Counted from the first letter of the stretch, positions 19,634 through 28,220 are shown. The stretch is 64,000 nt of DNA from Micromonospora fulviviridis (GCF_014648395.1 NZ_BMRA01000003.1:281933-345932), one strand, 5' to 3'. A program made the numbers and translations. The notes: a model not told the origin generated them from the letters alone.

Positions 19634-20383
19634 GTGCGAAGATCACTTGTCCCGGCCCTGGCCGTGGGCCTCGCCGCCCTGCTGACCGCCTGCGGCCCCT
19701 CCGACGACGCCGACCCGACGCCCGCCTCCACCGCCACCACGGTCGCGGCCGACCCGGTTGCCGCGGTCCGGCAGGGCTTCGACCGGAGCCTGGCGCGAAC
19801 GGCCACGCTGGACGTCACCATCACCGCGGCCGGCCAGACCATCACCATGCGTTCGGCCGTCGATCCCGACACCGGCCAGATGACGCTGCAGATGAAGGCG
19901 CCCGACCCCGTCAGCATGGTCGCCACCAGGGACGCCGTCTACGTTCAGCAGGACAAGTCGGACGGCAAACCCTGGTTGAAGCTCGACCGGGACCGCCTCC
20001 GGCCGGACGGACAACTGGCCCAGGGCCTCGACATCCGGGCGCAGGTCGGGATCCTCGGCGGCGTGGTCTCCGCCGAGCGGGCCGATGACGGCCGCTACAC
20101 CGGCGTCGCCGACACCGACAAGGCCATCGCCGCGGCGCCGAGCGAGAGCCAGCGCGCCGCCCTCCGCAAGGTGTTCAAAGTGCTCAAGCAGAAGTCGGTG
20201 CCGTTCGAGGCCACCCTCGACGCTGAAGGGCGGCTCACCCTGCTCACCTACACCTTCGACACGGCGGGCGGGGCGATCCGGAACGAGCTGGAACTGCACA
20301 GCTTCGGTGAACCGCTCGCCATCAGCGCGCCGCCCGCGTCGGAGACCGAGGACGCGTCGGCCGAGGTGTACCGGTTCTTCTGA
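19634..20383 (+). CDS. LppX/LprG-like lipoprotein
   Basis: A 249-residue lipoprotein with a short signal peptide and lipobox LTAC (Cys20). The exported domain (DPVAAVRQGFDRSLARTATLDVTITAAGQTITMRSAVD) has the repeated beta-strand look of LppX_LprAFG-type carriers that bind lipids in a half-barrel. The GTG at 19634 lies close behind a TAAGGT hexamer. M. tuberculosis also has a lipoprotein gene (lppK) between trmI and mpa, so location is loosely conserved. Ligand unknown. Confidence 0.8.
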   Translation: MRRSLVPALAVGLAALLTACGPSDDADPTPASTATTVAADPVAAVRQGFDRSLARTATLDVTITAAGQTITMRSAVDPDTGQMTLQMKAPDPVSMVATRDAVYVQQDKSDGKPWLKLDRDRLRPDGQLAQGLDIRAQVGILGGVVSAERADDGRYTGVADTDKAIAAAPSESQRAALRKVFKVLKQKSVPFEATLDAEGRLTLLTYTFDTAGGAIRNELELHSFGEPLAISAPPASETEDASAEVYRFF

Positions 20384-20527
20384 CGGACGTGGCCGGGGCG
20401 GCAGCGCCCGCCCCCCGCGTACCAGAGAACGACGCTCGCCGGGGCCCGGCGCGCCACCTACCGTCGAAGGGGCGACTACGCTCGACGTGACGGGGGACCG
20501 GGACGGGCGAGCGGAGCGGGTAGGTCG

Positions 20528-22045
20528 ATGAGCGTTAGACGGATCATGGGCACCGAGGTCGAGTACGGCATCTCCGTGCCCGGCCAGGCCGGGGCCAACC
20601 CGATGGTCACCTCCTCCCAGGTGGTCAACGCCTACGGGGCGCGACCGGAACTCAACCGGGGCGGCCGCGCCCGCTGGGACTACGAGGAGGAGTCGCCACT
20701 GCGCGACGCCCGTGGCTTCACCTACTCCGGCGCGGCCTACGACCCGGCCGAGGCGCTCGCCGACGAGGACCTCGGGCTGGCCAACGTCATACTCACCAAC
20801 GGCGCCCGCCTCTACGTCGACCACGCCCACCCCGAATACTCCACGCCCGAGGTGACCAACCCCCTCGACGTGGTGCGCTGGGACAAGGCCGGGGAGCGGG
20901 TGATGGCCGAGGCGTCCCGGCGGGCCGCCACCATCCCGGGCACCCACCCGATCCACCTCTACAAGAACAACACCGACAACAAGGGCGCCAGCTACGGCGC
21001 CCACGAGAACTACCTGATGCGGCGGCAGACCCCGTTCGCCGACATCGTGGCGTACCTGACGCCGTTCTTCGTCACCCGGCAGATCGTCTGCGGCGCCGGC
21101 CGGGTCGGCATCGGCCAGGACGGCGGCCAGAGCGGCTTCCAGATCTCCCAGCGCGCCGACTTCTTCGAGGTCGAGGTAGGTCTGGAGACCACCCTCAAGC
21201 GGCCCATCATCAACACCCGCGACGAGCCGCACGCCGACGCCGACAAGTACCGCCGGCTGCACGTCATCATCGGCGACGCCAACCTCTCCGAGATCTCCAC
21301 CTACCTGAAGGTCGGCACCACCGCGCTGATCCTCACCATGATCGAGGAGAAGGCGCTCGGCGCCGACCTGGGCATCGCCGACCCGGTCAGCGAGCTGCGC
21401 GCGGTCAGCCACGACCCGTCGCTCAAGCACCTCATGCGGCTGCGCGACGGCCGCAAGCTGACCGCGCTCGACGTGCAGTGGGCGTACCTGGAGCGGGTCC
21501 GGTCCTTCGTGGACGACCGCTACGGCAGCGACGTGGACGCGCAGACCGCCGACGTCCTGGACCGCTGGGAGAGCGTGCTGGACCGGCTCGGCCGGGACGC
21601 CTTCCTCTGCGCCGACGAGCTGGACTGGGTGGCCAAGCTGCGGCTGCTGGAGGGCTACCGGGAGCGGGAGAAGCTCGGCTGGGGCTCGCACAAGCTCCAG
21701 CTGGTCGACCTCCAGTACTCGGACGTGCGGCCGGAGAAGGGCCTCTACCACCGGCTGGTGCAGCGGGGCTCGATGAAGACCCTGCTGAGCGACGAGCAGA
21801 CCCGCTCGGCGATGACCGAGCCGCCGGAGGACACCCGGGCCTACTTCCGCGGCCGCTGCCTCGCCCAGTACGCCTCCGAGGTGGTCGCCGCGAGCTGGGA
21901 CTCGGTCATCTTCGACGTGGGCCGGGAGTCGCTGGTCCGGGTGCCGATGATGGAGCCCGAGCGGGGCACTCGCAAGCACGTCGGGGCGCTCTTCGACCGC
22001 TGCGAGAGCGCCAAGGACCTGCTGGAGATGCTGACCGGCGGCTGA
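20528..22045 (+). CDS. dop: Pup deamidase/depupylase Dop
   Basis: A 505-residue member of the glutamine-synthetase-like Pup ligase family. GTEVEYG (residues 8-14) gives the metal-binding Glu residues, and [15 protein letters not shown] contains the catalytic Asp98. Residues ~42-64 form the Dop-specific loop that PafA lacks. YKNNTDNKG and [12 protein letters not shown] are nucleotide/metal-site segments. Dop hydrolyses the Pup-lysine isopeptide bond and, where Pup ends in Gln, deamidates it. The Pup here already ends in Glu, so depupylation is presumably the only required activity. Confidence 0.98.
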   Translation: MSVRRIMGTEVEYGISVPGQAGANPMVTSSQVVNAYGARPELNRGGRARWDYEEESPLRDARGFTYSGAAYDPAEALADEDLGLANVILTNGARLYVDHAHPEYSTPEVTNPLDVVRWDKAGERVMAEASRRAATIPGTHPIHLYKNNTDNKGASYGAHENYLMRRQTPFADIVAYLTPFFVTRQIVCGAGRVGIGQDGGQSGFQISQRADFFEVEVGLETTLKRPIINTRDEPHADADKYRRLHVIIGDANLSEISTYLKVGTTALILTMIEEKALGADLGIADPVSELRAVSHDPSLKHLMRLRDGRKLTALDVQWAYLERVRSFVDDRYGSDVDAQTADVLDRWESVLDRLGRDAFLCADELDWVAKLRLLEGYREREKLGWGSHKLQLVDLQYSDVRPEKGLYHRLVQRGSMKTLLSDEQTRSAMTEPPEDTRAYFRGRCLAQYASEVVAASWDSVIFDVGRESLVRVPMMEPERGTRKHVGALFDRCESAKDLLEMLTGG

Positions 22046-22060
22046 GCCGGATGCCGGAAG

Positions 22061-22099
22061 GCCCGTCGAGTGCTGGAACCCGGCGCGCGACGGGCTTTT
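22061..22099 (+). terminator. Rho-independent terminator between dop and pup
   Basis: An 8-bp stem GCCCGTCG/CGACGGGC with a 19-nt loop is followed directly by TTTT, one of the few U-tracts in the window. It separates dop from pup and implies that pup has its own promoter. Confidence 0.7.
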
Positions 22100-22115
22100 C
22101 GTCGTTCGCGCGAGG

Positions 22116-22145
22116 TAAGTTGATCGCAGGCGATCGTGGAGGAGG
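22116..22145 (+). promoter_or_regulatory. pup promoter, palindrome and ribosome site
   Basis: A TAAGTT -10-like hexamer (22116-22121) is followed immediately by the palindrome GATCGC-AG-GCGATC (22122-22135), which would cover the transcription start, then by GGAGGAGG (22138-22145) six bases before the pup ATG. The palindrome is a candidate operator. Confidence 0.5.
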
Positions 22146-22151
22146 CACACC

Positions 22152-22358
22152 ATGGCGACCCAAGAAGGCGGCCAGACCCAGTCCGGCAAGTCGCACGAGG
22201 AGGTCGAGGAGGTCACCGCGCAGGCCAACCCCGAGGTTGCCGAGCGGCACGCCGAGATCACCGAGGACGTGGACGACCTGCTCGACGAGATCGACTCCGT
22301 CCTGGAGGAGAACGCAGAGGAATTTGTCAGGGGCTATGTGCAAAAAGGGGGCGAATAG
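22152..22358 (+). CDS. pup: Prokaryotic ubiquitin-like protein Pup, encoded with C-terminal Glu
   Basis: A 68-residue, acidic, largely disordered modifier. The conserved helix [36 protein letters not shown] binds the Mpa coiled coil. The terminal GGE is directly encoded (GGG GGC GAA TAG), so PafA can ligate it without prior deamidation. The last 14 codons from 22314 switch to A/T-ending codons (GCA, GAA, TTT, TAT, CAA, AAA), unlike the first 54. The end also contains A5-G5 homopolymer runs. First gene of the pup-endonuclease-prcB-prcA cluster. Confidence 0.98.
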   Translation: MATQEGGQTQSGKSHEEVEEVTAQANPEVAERHAEITEDVDDLLDEIDSVLEENAEEFVRGYVQKGGE

Positions 22359-22380
22359 GGCATAGCCGATTAAACCGGAC

Positions 22381-23067
22381 ATGCCCCGCGCGCTTGATGA
22401 TCGGGACGGCTTCCGCCGCTGTCGTGACTGTGACGAGTGGAAGCCGCTCGACGGTTTCTGCGCCAACAGTCGTCGGCCCGACGGCCGTGGTAGCTACTGC
22501 AAGCCTTGCTTCAACCTTCGTTCGAAGGCCAGTTATGCCAAGCGCCTGAAGGAGAAGCACGGTCGGGAGGTGCGCGAGCTGCCGGCGGTGCCGGACGGTC
22601 ACCGCCGGTGTCCCACGTGTGGTGAGACCAAAGAGCTCGACAACTTCCCGCGTAACCGGTCTGGCCGGGGCGGCTACGGCCGATACTGCAAGCCATGCCA
22701 CAACGAAAAGGGCAAGGAAACCAGGCTGCGCCTGTACGGCGGTAGCCGCGAGTACCACCTGCGGCGGCGATACGGGGTCGGGCAGAAGGAGTTTGACGAG
22801 CTCCTCGCCGAGCAGGGTGGCGTGTGCGCGATCTGCGGGTCCCCCGACCCGCAACATCTGGACCACGATCATCGCACCGGATGGGTGCGCGGGATACTCT
22901 GCTTCAACTGCAACGGTGGTCTTGGCCAGTTCCGTGACAGTCCCGCGAGGCTGGCCAGGGCGATCACGTACCTGAGAGGAACCACGTGGCAGCGGGTTTT
23001 GATCCATCCGGGCGTCTTCCAGATGTGTTCACCAACGCGGGGACGTCCTCCTTCACAGCGTTCCTGA
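22381..23067 (+). CDS. Endonuclease VII-family HNH-like nuclease inserted between pup and prcB
   Basis: A 228-residue protein. Two N-terminal zinc-finger-like repeats, CRDC/CKPC (Cys14, 17, 40, 43) and CPTC/CKPC (Cys77, 80, 103, 106), precede a recombination endonuclease VII domain (about 125-200) with CAIC/CFNC (149, 152, 174, 177) and catalytic [19 protein letters not shown]. Such His-Me finger nucleases cut DNA and often act in homing or phage contexts. No ribosome site precedes the ATG. The domain ends near TYLRG; the last ~28 residues overlap prcB by 82 bp in another frame. Codon use is T/A-richer than neighbours, suggesting transfer. Confidence 0.9.
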   Translation: MPRALDDRDGFRRCRDCDEWKPLDGFCANSRRPDGRGSYCKPCFNLRSKASYAKRLKEKHGREVRELPAVPDGHRRCPTCGETKELDNFPRNRSGRGGYGRYCKPCHNEKGKETRLRLYGGSREYHLRRRYGVGQKEFDELLAEQGGVCAICGSPDPQHLDHDHRTGWVRGILCFNCNGGLGQFRDSPARLARAITYLRGTTWQRVLIHPGVFQMCSPTRGRPPSQRS

Positions 23068-23825
23068 GCAAGGTGGCCCCCGAGATGCTGCCCGGCCGTC
23101 GGCCGCTGCCGCCCGGCATGGCCGCCGACATGGCGCCGCACGCGACGACCATCGTGGCCATCGCGGCCAGCGGTGGCGTGGTGATGGCCGGCGACCGGCG
23201 CGCCACGATGGGCAACCTGATCGCCCAGCGGGACATCGAGAAGGTCCACCCCGCCGACGCGTACTCGCTGGTCGGCATCGCGGGCACCGCGGGCATCGGT
23301 ATCGAGCTGATGCGACTGTTCCAGGTGGAGCTGGAGCACTACGAGAAGATCGAGGGCGCGATGCTCTCGCTCGACGGCAAGGCCAACCGGCTGGCCTCGA
23401 TGATCCGGGGCAACCTGGGCGCCGCGATGCAGGGCCTCGCGGTGATCCCGCTCTTCGCCGGCTTCGACCTGGCCGCCGCCGACCCGGCGCGGGCCGGGCG
23501 GATCTTCAGCTTCGACGTGACCGGCGGCCCCTACGAGGAGACCGGCTACGACGCCATCGGCTCCGGCTCGCTGTTCGCGAAGTCCGCGTTGAAGAAGCGG
23601 TTCCGGGCGGGCCTGTCGATCGACGACGCGACGCGGCTGGCCGTCGAGGCGCTCTACGACGCCGCCGACGACGACACCGCCACCGGTGGCCCGGACCTGA
23701 CCCGCCGGATCTACCCGGTGGTGATGACCGCGACCGCCGAGGGCACCCACCGGCTCACCGACGCCGAGACGGCGGCGATCGCGGAGGGCGTGGTGTCCCG
23801 CCGGATGGAGAACCCGGGCGGCTGA
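22986..23825 (+). CDS. prcB: 20S proteasome beta subunit PrcB
   Basis: A 279-residue N-terminal nucleophile hydrolase. A 53-residue propeptide is cleaved before Thr54 in [23 protein letters not shown]; the catalytic Lys and Asp lie in this and the following stretch. The GTG at 22986 has GAGAGGA five bases upstream, inside the 3' part of the endonuclease VII gene, so its translation overlaps that gene. Nine of the first 13 codons end in A or T, then codon use becomes normal for the region. It forms the two inner heptameric rings of the core. Confidence 0.98.
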   Translation: MAAGFDPSGRLPDVFTNAGTSSFTAFLSKVAPEMLPGRRPLPPGMAADMAPHATTIVAIAASGGVVMAGDRRATMGNLIAQRDIEKVHPADAYSLVGIAGTAGIGIELMRLFQVELEHYEKIEGAMLSLDGKANRLASMIRGNLGAAMQGLAVIPLFAGFDLAAADPARAGRIFSFDVTGGPYEETGYDAIGSGSLFAKSALKKRFRAGLSIDDATRLAVEALYDAADDDTATGGPDLTRRIYPVVMTATAEGTHRLTDAETAAIAEGVVSRRMENPGG

Positions 23826-23888
23826 CCCCGCTCCCACCTCACCTGAGTCAGCAGTCCGCAGCACAGCGCCCGAAGGAGAACCGCCGCC

Positions 23889-24725
23889 GTGGCCATGCAG
23901 TTCTACGCCTCGCCCGAGCAGATCATGCGCGACCGCTCCGAGCTGGCCCGAAAGGGCATCGCCCGGGGCCGCAGCGCGGTGGTCCTGAGCTACGAGGGCG
24001 GGGTGCTCTTCGTCGCGGAGAACCTGTCCAGCACCCTGCACAAGGTCAGTGAGATCTACGACCGGATCGGCTTCGCCGCGGTGGGCCGCTACAACGAGTT
24101 CGAGAACCTGCGCCGGGCCGGGGTGCGGATGGCCGACCTGAACGGCCTGAGCTACGACCGGCGGGACGTGACCGGCCTGGGCCTGGCAAACGCGTTCGCG
24201 CAGACGCTCGGCGCGATCTTCACCGAGCAGTCGAAGCCGTTCGAGGTGGAGATCTGCGTGGCCGAGGTGGGCGCCACGCCGGACGACGACTCGCTCTACC
24301 GGCTGACCTACGACGGGTCGGTCAACGACGAGCCGGGCCGGATGGCGATGGGTGGCCAGGCCGAGGCGATCACGGGGGTGCTGAAGAACGAGCACCGGCC
24401 GGAGATGTCGCTGTCGGAGGCGGTCCGGGCGGCCATGAAGGCGTTGAGCAGCGTCGGCGGTGAGGGCGGGGCCGCCCGCACGATCGCCGCCAACCAGCTC
24501 GAGGTGGCGGTCCTGGACCGGCGCCGGGTCGGCCGGACCTTCCGGCGGATCACCGGGGCGGCGCTGACGGCGCTGCTGGACGGGGAGGCGGGCGCGGACG
24601 CCGCGCCGGCGCCGGGGCGGGCGAAGACCCCGACGGTGCCGACCGAGGAGGCGAAGAAGCCGACCACGTCGGCGGGCTCGGCCGACCTGGAGGGCCAGCC
24701 CCAGGAGGAGCGGCCCGGCGAGTGA
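23889..24725 (+). CDS. prcA: 20S proteasome alpha subunit PrcA
   Basis: A 278-residue alpha subunit. The N-terminal gate segment [41 protein letters not shown] is diagnostic, and the protein lacks a catalytic Thr. The last ~45 residues are a low-complexity Ala/Pro/Glu/Lys tail. The GTG at 23889 is chosen because GAAGGAGA lies about 10 nt upstream; an ATG at 23895 is alternative. It forms the outer rings that bind the Mpa C-terminus. It lies 63 bp downstream of prcB. Confidence 0.97.
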   Translation: MAMQFYASPEQIMRDRSELARKGIARGRSAVVLSYEGGVLFVAENLSSTLHKVSEIYDRIGFAAVGRYNEFENLRRAGVRMADLNGLSYDRRDVTGLGLANAFAQTLGAIFTEQSKPFEVEICVAEVGATPDDDSLYRLTYDGSVNDEPGRMAMGGQAEAITGVLKNEHRPEMSLSEAVRAAMKALSSVGGEGGAARTIAANQLEVAVLDRRRVGRTFRRITGAALTALLDGEAGADAAPAPGRAKTPTVPTEEAKKPTTSAGSADLEGQPQEERPGE

Positions 24726-24732
24726 CGCCGGC

Positions 24733-24772
24733 CGGGCGCCGGAACGCCGCCAGGTGGCCCGTCCGGCGCCCG
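24733..24772. terminator. Hairpin ending the proteasome operon
   Basis: An 11-bp stem CGGGCGCCGGA/TCCGGCGCCCG with an 18-nt partly self-complementary loop lies between the convergent prcA and dehydratase genes. Confidence 0.65.
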
Positions 24773-24812
24773 AGGGTCAGGACCGACCCCGCGTCGCTCG
24801 GGTCGCCCAGGG

Positions 24813-25790
24813 TCAGCGGTGCGGCTTGAGCGGCGTCCACCAGGCCCGGTTGTCCCGGTACCAGGCGACGGTCGCGGCCAGCCCGTGGTCGAGGTCGACC
24901 GTGGGGACCCAGCCGAGCTCGTGCCGGGTGGTGGTGCAGTCCAGGGCGTACCGGCGGTCGTGGCCCTTTCGGTCGGCGACCGGTCGGACCCGCTCCCACC
25001 CGGCGCCGCAGGCGGCCAGCAGCCGCCCCGTGAGGTCGCGGTTGGTGAGTTCGGCGCCGCTGCCGAGGTGGTAGATCCCGCCGGCCCGCCCGCGGGTCTG
25101 GGCGAGCGCTATGCCGTGGCAGTGGTCGTCGACGTGCAGCCAGTCCCGCACGTTGCCGCCGTCGCCGTAGAGGGGCACGTCGTGCCCGTCGAGCAGGTTG
25201 GTGACGAAGAGCGGGATGATCTTCTCGGGGTACTGGTAGGGCCCGTAGGTGTTGGCGCCGCGGGTGACCACGACGTCGAGGCCGTGGGTGCGGTGGTAGG
25301 CCAGCGCGAGCAGGTCGCCGGCGGCCTTGCTGGCCGAGTACGGGGAGCTGGGGTCGAGCGGGGCCTGTTCGGTCCAGGCGCCGGTGGCGATGGAGCCGTA
25401 CACCTCGTCGGTGGAGACCTGGACGAAGCGGCGCACGCCGTGGCGCAGGGCCGCGTCGAGCAGCGTCTGGGTGCCGACCACGTTGGTGGTGACGAAGTCG
25501 GCGGCGGCGGCGATGGAGCGGTCCACGTGCGACTCGGCGGCGAAGTGCACGACGGCGTCGTGGCCGGCGACGGTGGCGTCGACTAGGGCGGCGTCGCGGA
25601 TGTCGCCGCGTACGACCCGCAGCCTCTGGTCGGTGCGGACCGGTTCGAGGGCTCCCTCGGTGGCGGCGTAGGTCCAGGCGTCGAGCACGGTGACGGTGTC
25701 GGCGGCGAGGCCCGGCTCGGCGCCGGTGAGCAGCCGCCGGACGTACGCCGACCCGATGAAGCCGGCGCCGCCGGTGACGAGGATTCTCAC
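24813..25790 (-). CDS. dTDP-glucose 4,6-dehydratase-like SDR
   Basis: A 325-residue extended short-chain dehydrogenase. The NAD site TGGAGFIGS is at the N-terminus, the catalytic Thr-Asp-Glu is in VSTDEVYGS, and the Tyr-Lys pair is in YSASKAAGD. RRYALDCTTTRHELGW near the C-terminus is RmlB-like. All residues needed to form dTDP-4-keto-6-deoxyglucose are present. No rmlA, rmlC or rmlD gene is nearby, so it is an isolated sugar-nucleotide gene placed between prcA and pafA. The start is GTG at 25790. Confidence 0.88.
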   Translation of the reverse strand: MRILVTGGAGFIGSAYVRRLLTGAEPGLAADTVTVLDAWTYAATEGALEPVRTDQRLRVVRGDIRDAALVDATVAGHDAVVHFAAESHVDRSIAAAADFVTTNVVGTQTLLDAALRHGVRRFVQVSTDEVYGSIATGAWTEQAPLDPSSPYSASKAAGDLLALAYHRTHGLDVVVTRGANTYGPYQYPEKIIPLFVTNLLDGHDVPLYGDGGNVRDWLHVDDHCHGIALAQTRGRAGGIYHLGSGAELTNRDLTGRLLAACGAGWERVRPVADRKGHDRRYALDCTTTRHELGWVPTVDLDHGLAATVAWYRDNRAWWTPLKPHR

Positions 25791-25882
25791 GGCTGGGACC
25801 GTACCCGGCGCTGGGATGTGCGAACGCCGGGAATGCCCGTCCCGGTGCGGATGAGACCACCGGGTTGAGCGCTGCCCATCCG

Positions 25883-25902
25883 GGGCTCCGGGCGGCTAGT
25901 GT
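25883..25902 (+). promoter_or_regulatory. pafA promoter element shared with mpa
   Basis: GGGCTC-N4-CGGCTAGTGT, containing a TAGTGT -10 hexamer (25897-25902), lies immediately before the pafA ATG at 25909, so transcription is probably leaderless. The same element with the same spacing precedes mpa at 17701-17720. Confidence 0.6.
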
Positions 25903-25908
25903 CACATC

Positions 25909-27267
25909 ATGGAGCGGCGAATCTTCGGCCTCGAGACCGAGTACGGCGTCACCTGCACTTATCGCGGGCAGCGCCGACTGTCCCCCGACGAGGTCGCGCG
26001 GTACCTGTTCCGGCGGGTGGTGTCGTGGGGCCGGTCGAGCAATGTGTTCCTGCGCAACGGAGCCCGCCTCTACCTGGACGTGGGCTCGCACCCGGAGTAC
26101 GCGACGCCGGAGTGCGACTCGGTGACCGACCTGGTGGCCCACGACCGGGCGGGGGAGCGGATCCTGGAAGGGCTGCTCGTCGACGCGGAGAAGCGGCTGC
26201 ACGACGAGGGCATCGCGGGTGAGATCTACCTGTTCAAGAACAACACCGACTCGGCCGGCAACTCGTACGGCTGCCACGAGAACTACCTGGTGTCCCGGCA
26301 CGGCGAGTTCGGCCGGCTGGCCGACGTGCTCATCCCGTTCCTGGTCACCCGGCAGTTGATCTGCGGTGCGGGCAAGGTGCTGCAGACCCCGCGCGGCGCG
26401 GTCTACTGCCTGTCGCAGCGGGCCGAGCACATCTGGGAGGGCGTCTCGTCGGCGACCACCCGCAGCCGGCCGATCATCAACACCCGGGACGAGCCGCACG
26501 CGGACGCCGAGCGCTACCGGCGGCTGCACGTGATCGTCGGCGACTCGAACATGAACGAGGTCACCACGCTGCTGAAGGTCGGCACGGCCGACATCGTGCT
26601 GCGGATGATCGAGGCCGGGGTGGTGATGCGGGACCTGACGCTGGAGAACCCGATCCGGGCGATCCGCGAGGTGTCGCACGACATCACCGGCCGGCGCAAG
26701 GTGCGGCTGGCCTCCGGCAAGGAGGTCTCGGCGCTGGAGATCCAGCAGGAATACCTGGCGAAGGCGACGGAGTTCGTCGAGCGCCGGGGTGGGGACCAGA
26801 CCGCGAAGCGAGTGGTGGACCTGTGGGCGCGGGTGCTGCGGGCGGTGGAGACCGGTGACCTGGACCCGGTGGCCCGGGAGATCGACTGGGTGTCGAAGCT
26901 GCGGCTGATCGAGCGCTACCAGCGCAAGCACGACCTGCCGCTGTCGCACCCGCGGGTGGCGCAGATGGACCTGGCCTACCACGACCTGCGGCGCGGCCGG
27001 GGCCTGTACGGGCTGCTGGAGCGGCGCGGCGAGGTGGACCGGGTGGCCACCGACCCGGAGATCTTCGAGGCGAAGGAGACCCCGCCGCAGACCACCCGGG
27101 CGCGGCTGCGGGGCGAGTTCATCCGGCACGCCCAGGAGAAGCGGCGCGACTTCACGGTGGACTGGGTGCACCTGAAGCTGAACGACCAGGCGCAGCGCAC
27201 GGTGCTGTGCAAGGACCCGTTCCGGGCGTACGACGAGCGGGTGGAGCGGCTCATCGCGAGCATGTGA
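25909..27267 (+). CDS. pafA: Pup-protein ligase PafA
   Basis: A 452-residue ligase that activates the C-terminal Glu of Pup with ATP and joins it to substrate lysines. The N-terminal FGLETEYG carries the metal-binding Glu9, and [15 protein letters not shown] holds the catalytic Asp57. [21 protein letters not shown] and [21 protein letters not shown] are shared with Dop, but the ~20-residue Dop loop is absent. The C-terminal ~70-residue domain ends RVERLIASM. Length equals M. tuberculosis PafA to within a residue or so. Confidence 0.98.
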   Translation: MERRIFGLETEYGVTCTYRGQRRLSPDEVARYLFRRVVSWGRSSNVFLRNGARLYLDVGSHPEYATPECDSVTDLVAHDRAGERILEGLLVDAEKRLHDEGIAGEIYLFKNNTDSAGNSYGCHENYLVSRHGEFGRLADVLIPFLVTRQLICGAGKVLQTPRGAVYCLSQRAEHIWEGVSSATTRSRPIINTRDEPHADAERYRRLHVIVGDSNMNEVTTLLKVGTADIVLRMIEAGVVMRDLTLENPIRAIREVSHDITGRRKVRLASGKEVSALEIQQEYLAKATEFVERRGGDQTAKRVVDLWARVLRAVETGDLDPVAREIDWVSKLRLIERYQRKHDLPLSHPRVAQMDLAYHDLRRGRGLYGLLERRGEVDRVATDPEIFEAKETPPQTTRARLRGEFIRHAQEKRRDFTVDWVHLKLNDQAQRTVLCKDPFRAYDERVERLIASM

Positions 27268-27271
27268 CCCG

Positions 27272-27310
27272 GGGCGGGCGGCCGGTGCTGCGAGCGCCGG
27301 CCGCCCGCCC
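27272..27310 (+). terminator. pafA terminator
   Basis: A perfect 14-bp stem GGGCGGGCGGCCGG/CCGGCCGCCCGCCC with an 11-nt loop begins five nt after the pafA stop. A TACGCT hexamer directly after it (27316-27321) could start the next transcript. Confidence 0.8.
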
Positions 27311-27330
27311 ACCGGTACGCTGGCGTCGCG

Positions 27331-27552
27331 ATGAACACTTCCGAACCTGCCGGCCGCCCCGGCCGCGAGACGTCCGCCGGCCGCGACAGCGGGACCGAGA
27401 AGCTCAACTGGATCGAGCGGCGCCGCGAGAAGATCCGCACCGAGATCGAGCGCAACCGGCGCGGTGAGTACGCGGTGCCGACGTGGGTGCTGGCCGTGGC
27501 GCTGGTGGTGATCGTGGCCGCCTGGCTGGGGCTGATCTTCCTGGCCGGCTGA
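27331..27552 (+). CDS. Small tail-anchored-like membrane protein
   Basis: A 73-residue protein: a disordered N-terminus, a highly charged helix (LNWIERRREKIRTEIERNRRG), then a single C-terminal transmembrane helix (WVLAVALVVIVAAWLGLIFLAG). No family with known function is recognised. The location directly behind pafA is compatible with a conserved accessory gene. Confidence 0.7.
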   Translation: MNTSEPAGRPGRETSAGRDSGTEKLNWIERRREKIRTEIERNRRGEYAVPTWVLAVALVVIVAAWLGLIFLAG

Positions 27553-27604
27553 CCGCCGGAACCGCAGCGGGGGAGTTGCGCACCGGCCCGTCCGCCCGGG
27601 AGGG

Positions 27605-28216
27605 TTGTCACATCGACCGGATTCGACCCGCTGGCCGTCGCCGGCGCGGGCACGGGAGGGTGACGTCATCGCACACATCGACCTCGGTCTGGACGAGCAG
27701 GCCCACCCCGGCATCAACGGGCTGGCCCGCTACCGACCGGAGACCGCCGGGCCGCTGCTCGATCTCGCCGACACGCTGCTGCACGCCCCGCATCCCACGC
27801 TGACACCGGGGGAGCGGGAGTTGATCGCCGCGTACGTGTCGGATCTGAACTCCTGCACGTTCTGCTGCGCGTCGCACTCGGCGTTCGCCGCCGCCCAGCT
27901 TCCGGCGGGGATGCCGCTGGTGGAGCAGGTGCGCCGGGACCTGGACGCGGCCCCGGTCGAGGCGAAGCTGCGGGCGCTGCTGCGGATCGCCGGGGCGGTG
28001 CAGCGCAGCGGCCGGGAGGTCACCACCGGTCTGGTGGAGGCGGCCCGAGCCGAGGGCGCCACCGACCTGGAGATCCACGACACGGTGCTGATCGCCGCCG
28101 CCTTCTGCATGTACAACCGCTACGTCGACGGCCTCGGCACGGTGGCGCCGGCCGACCCGGCGGGCTACACCCGGGCCGCGGCGCACATCGTGGCGCACGG
28201 GTACGGGGCGCGCTGA
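27605..28216 (+). CDS. Carboxymuconolactone decarboxylase/AhpD-like alkylhydroperoxidase family protein
   Basis: The recognisable protein begins at IAHIDLGLDEQAHPGINGLARYRPETA and contains the AhpD-like active site SCTFCCASHSAFA (CxxC plus downstream His), so thiol-dependent peroxidase activity is plausible. The start is unclear. The only standard in-frame codon is TTG at 27605, whose GGGAGGG abuts it with no spacer. A better-spaced GGGAGGG (27654-27660) precedes in-frame GTC (27665) and ATC (27668), exactly where relatives begin. It converges on the DUF3866 gene with a 4-bp gap. Confidence 0.8.
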   Translation: MSHRPDSTRWPSPARAREGDVIAHIDLGLDEQAHPGINGLARYRPETAGPLLDLADTLLHAPHPTLTPGERELIAAYVSDLNSCTFCCASHSAFAAAQLPAGMPLVEQVRRDLDAAPVEAKLRALLRIAGAVQRSGREVTTGLVEAARAEGATDLEIHDTVLIAAAFCMYNRYVDGLGTVAPADPAGYTRAAAHIVAHGYGAR

Positions 28217-28220
28217 CCGC

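Noticed and set aside
19643..22261. An 872-codon minus-strand frame across the lipoprotein and dop
   Set aside because: Antisense to dop and the lipoprotein gene; no motif or ribosome site.
22338..22549. Programmed frameshift at the A5-G5 run at the end of pup
   Set aside because: The +1 frame stops after a few codons (TAG at 22363) and the -1 frame gives an unrelated basic tail; no downstream stem-loop with a sensible product. Kept only as a possible slippage site.
24550..27717. A 1055-codon minus-strand frame across pafA and the dehydratase
   Set aside because: It shadows pafA and runs in the wrong frame through the real dehydratase gene; no domain content.
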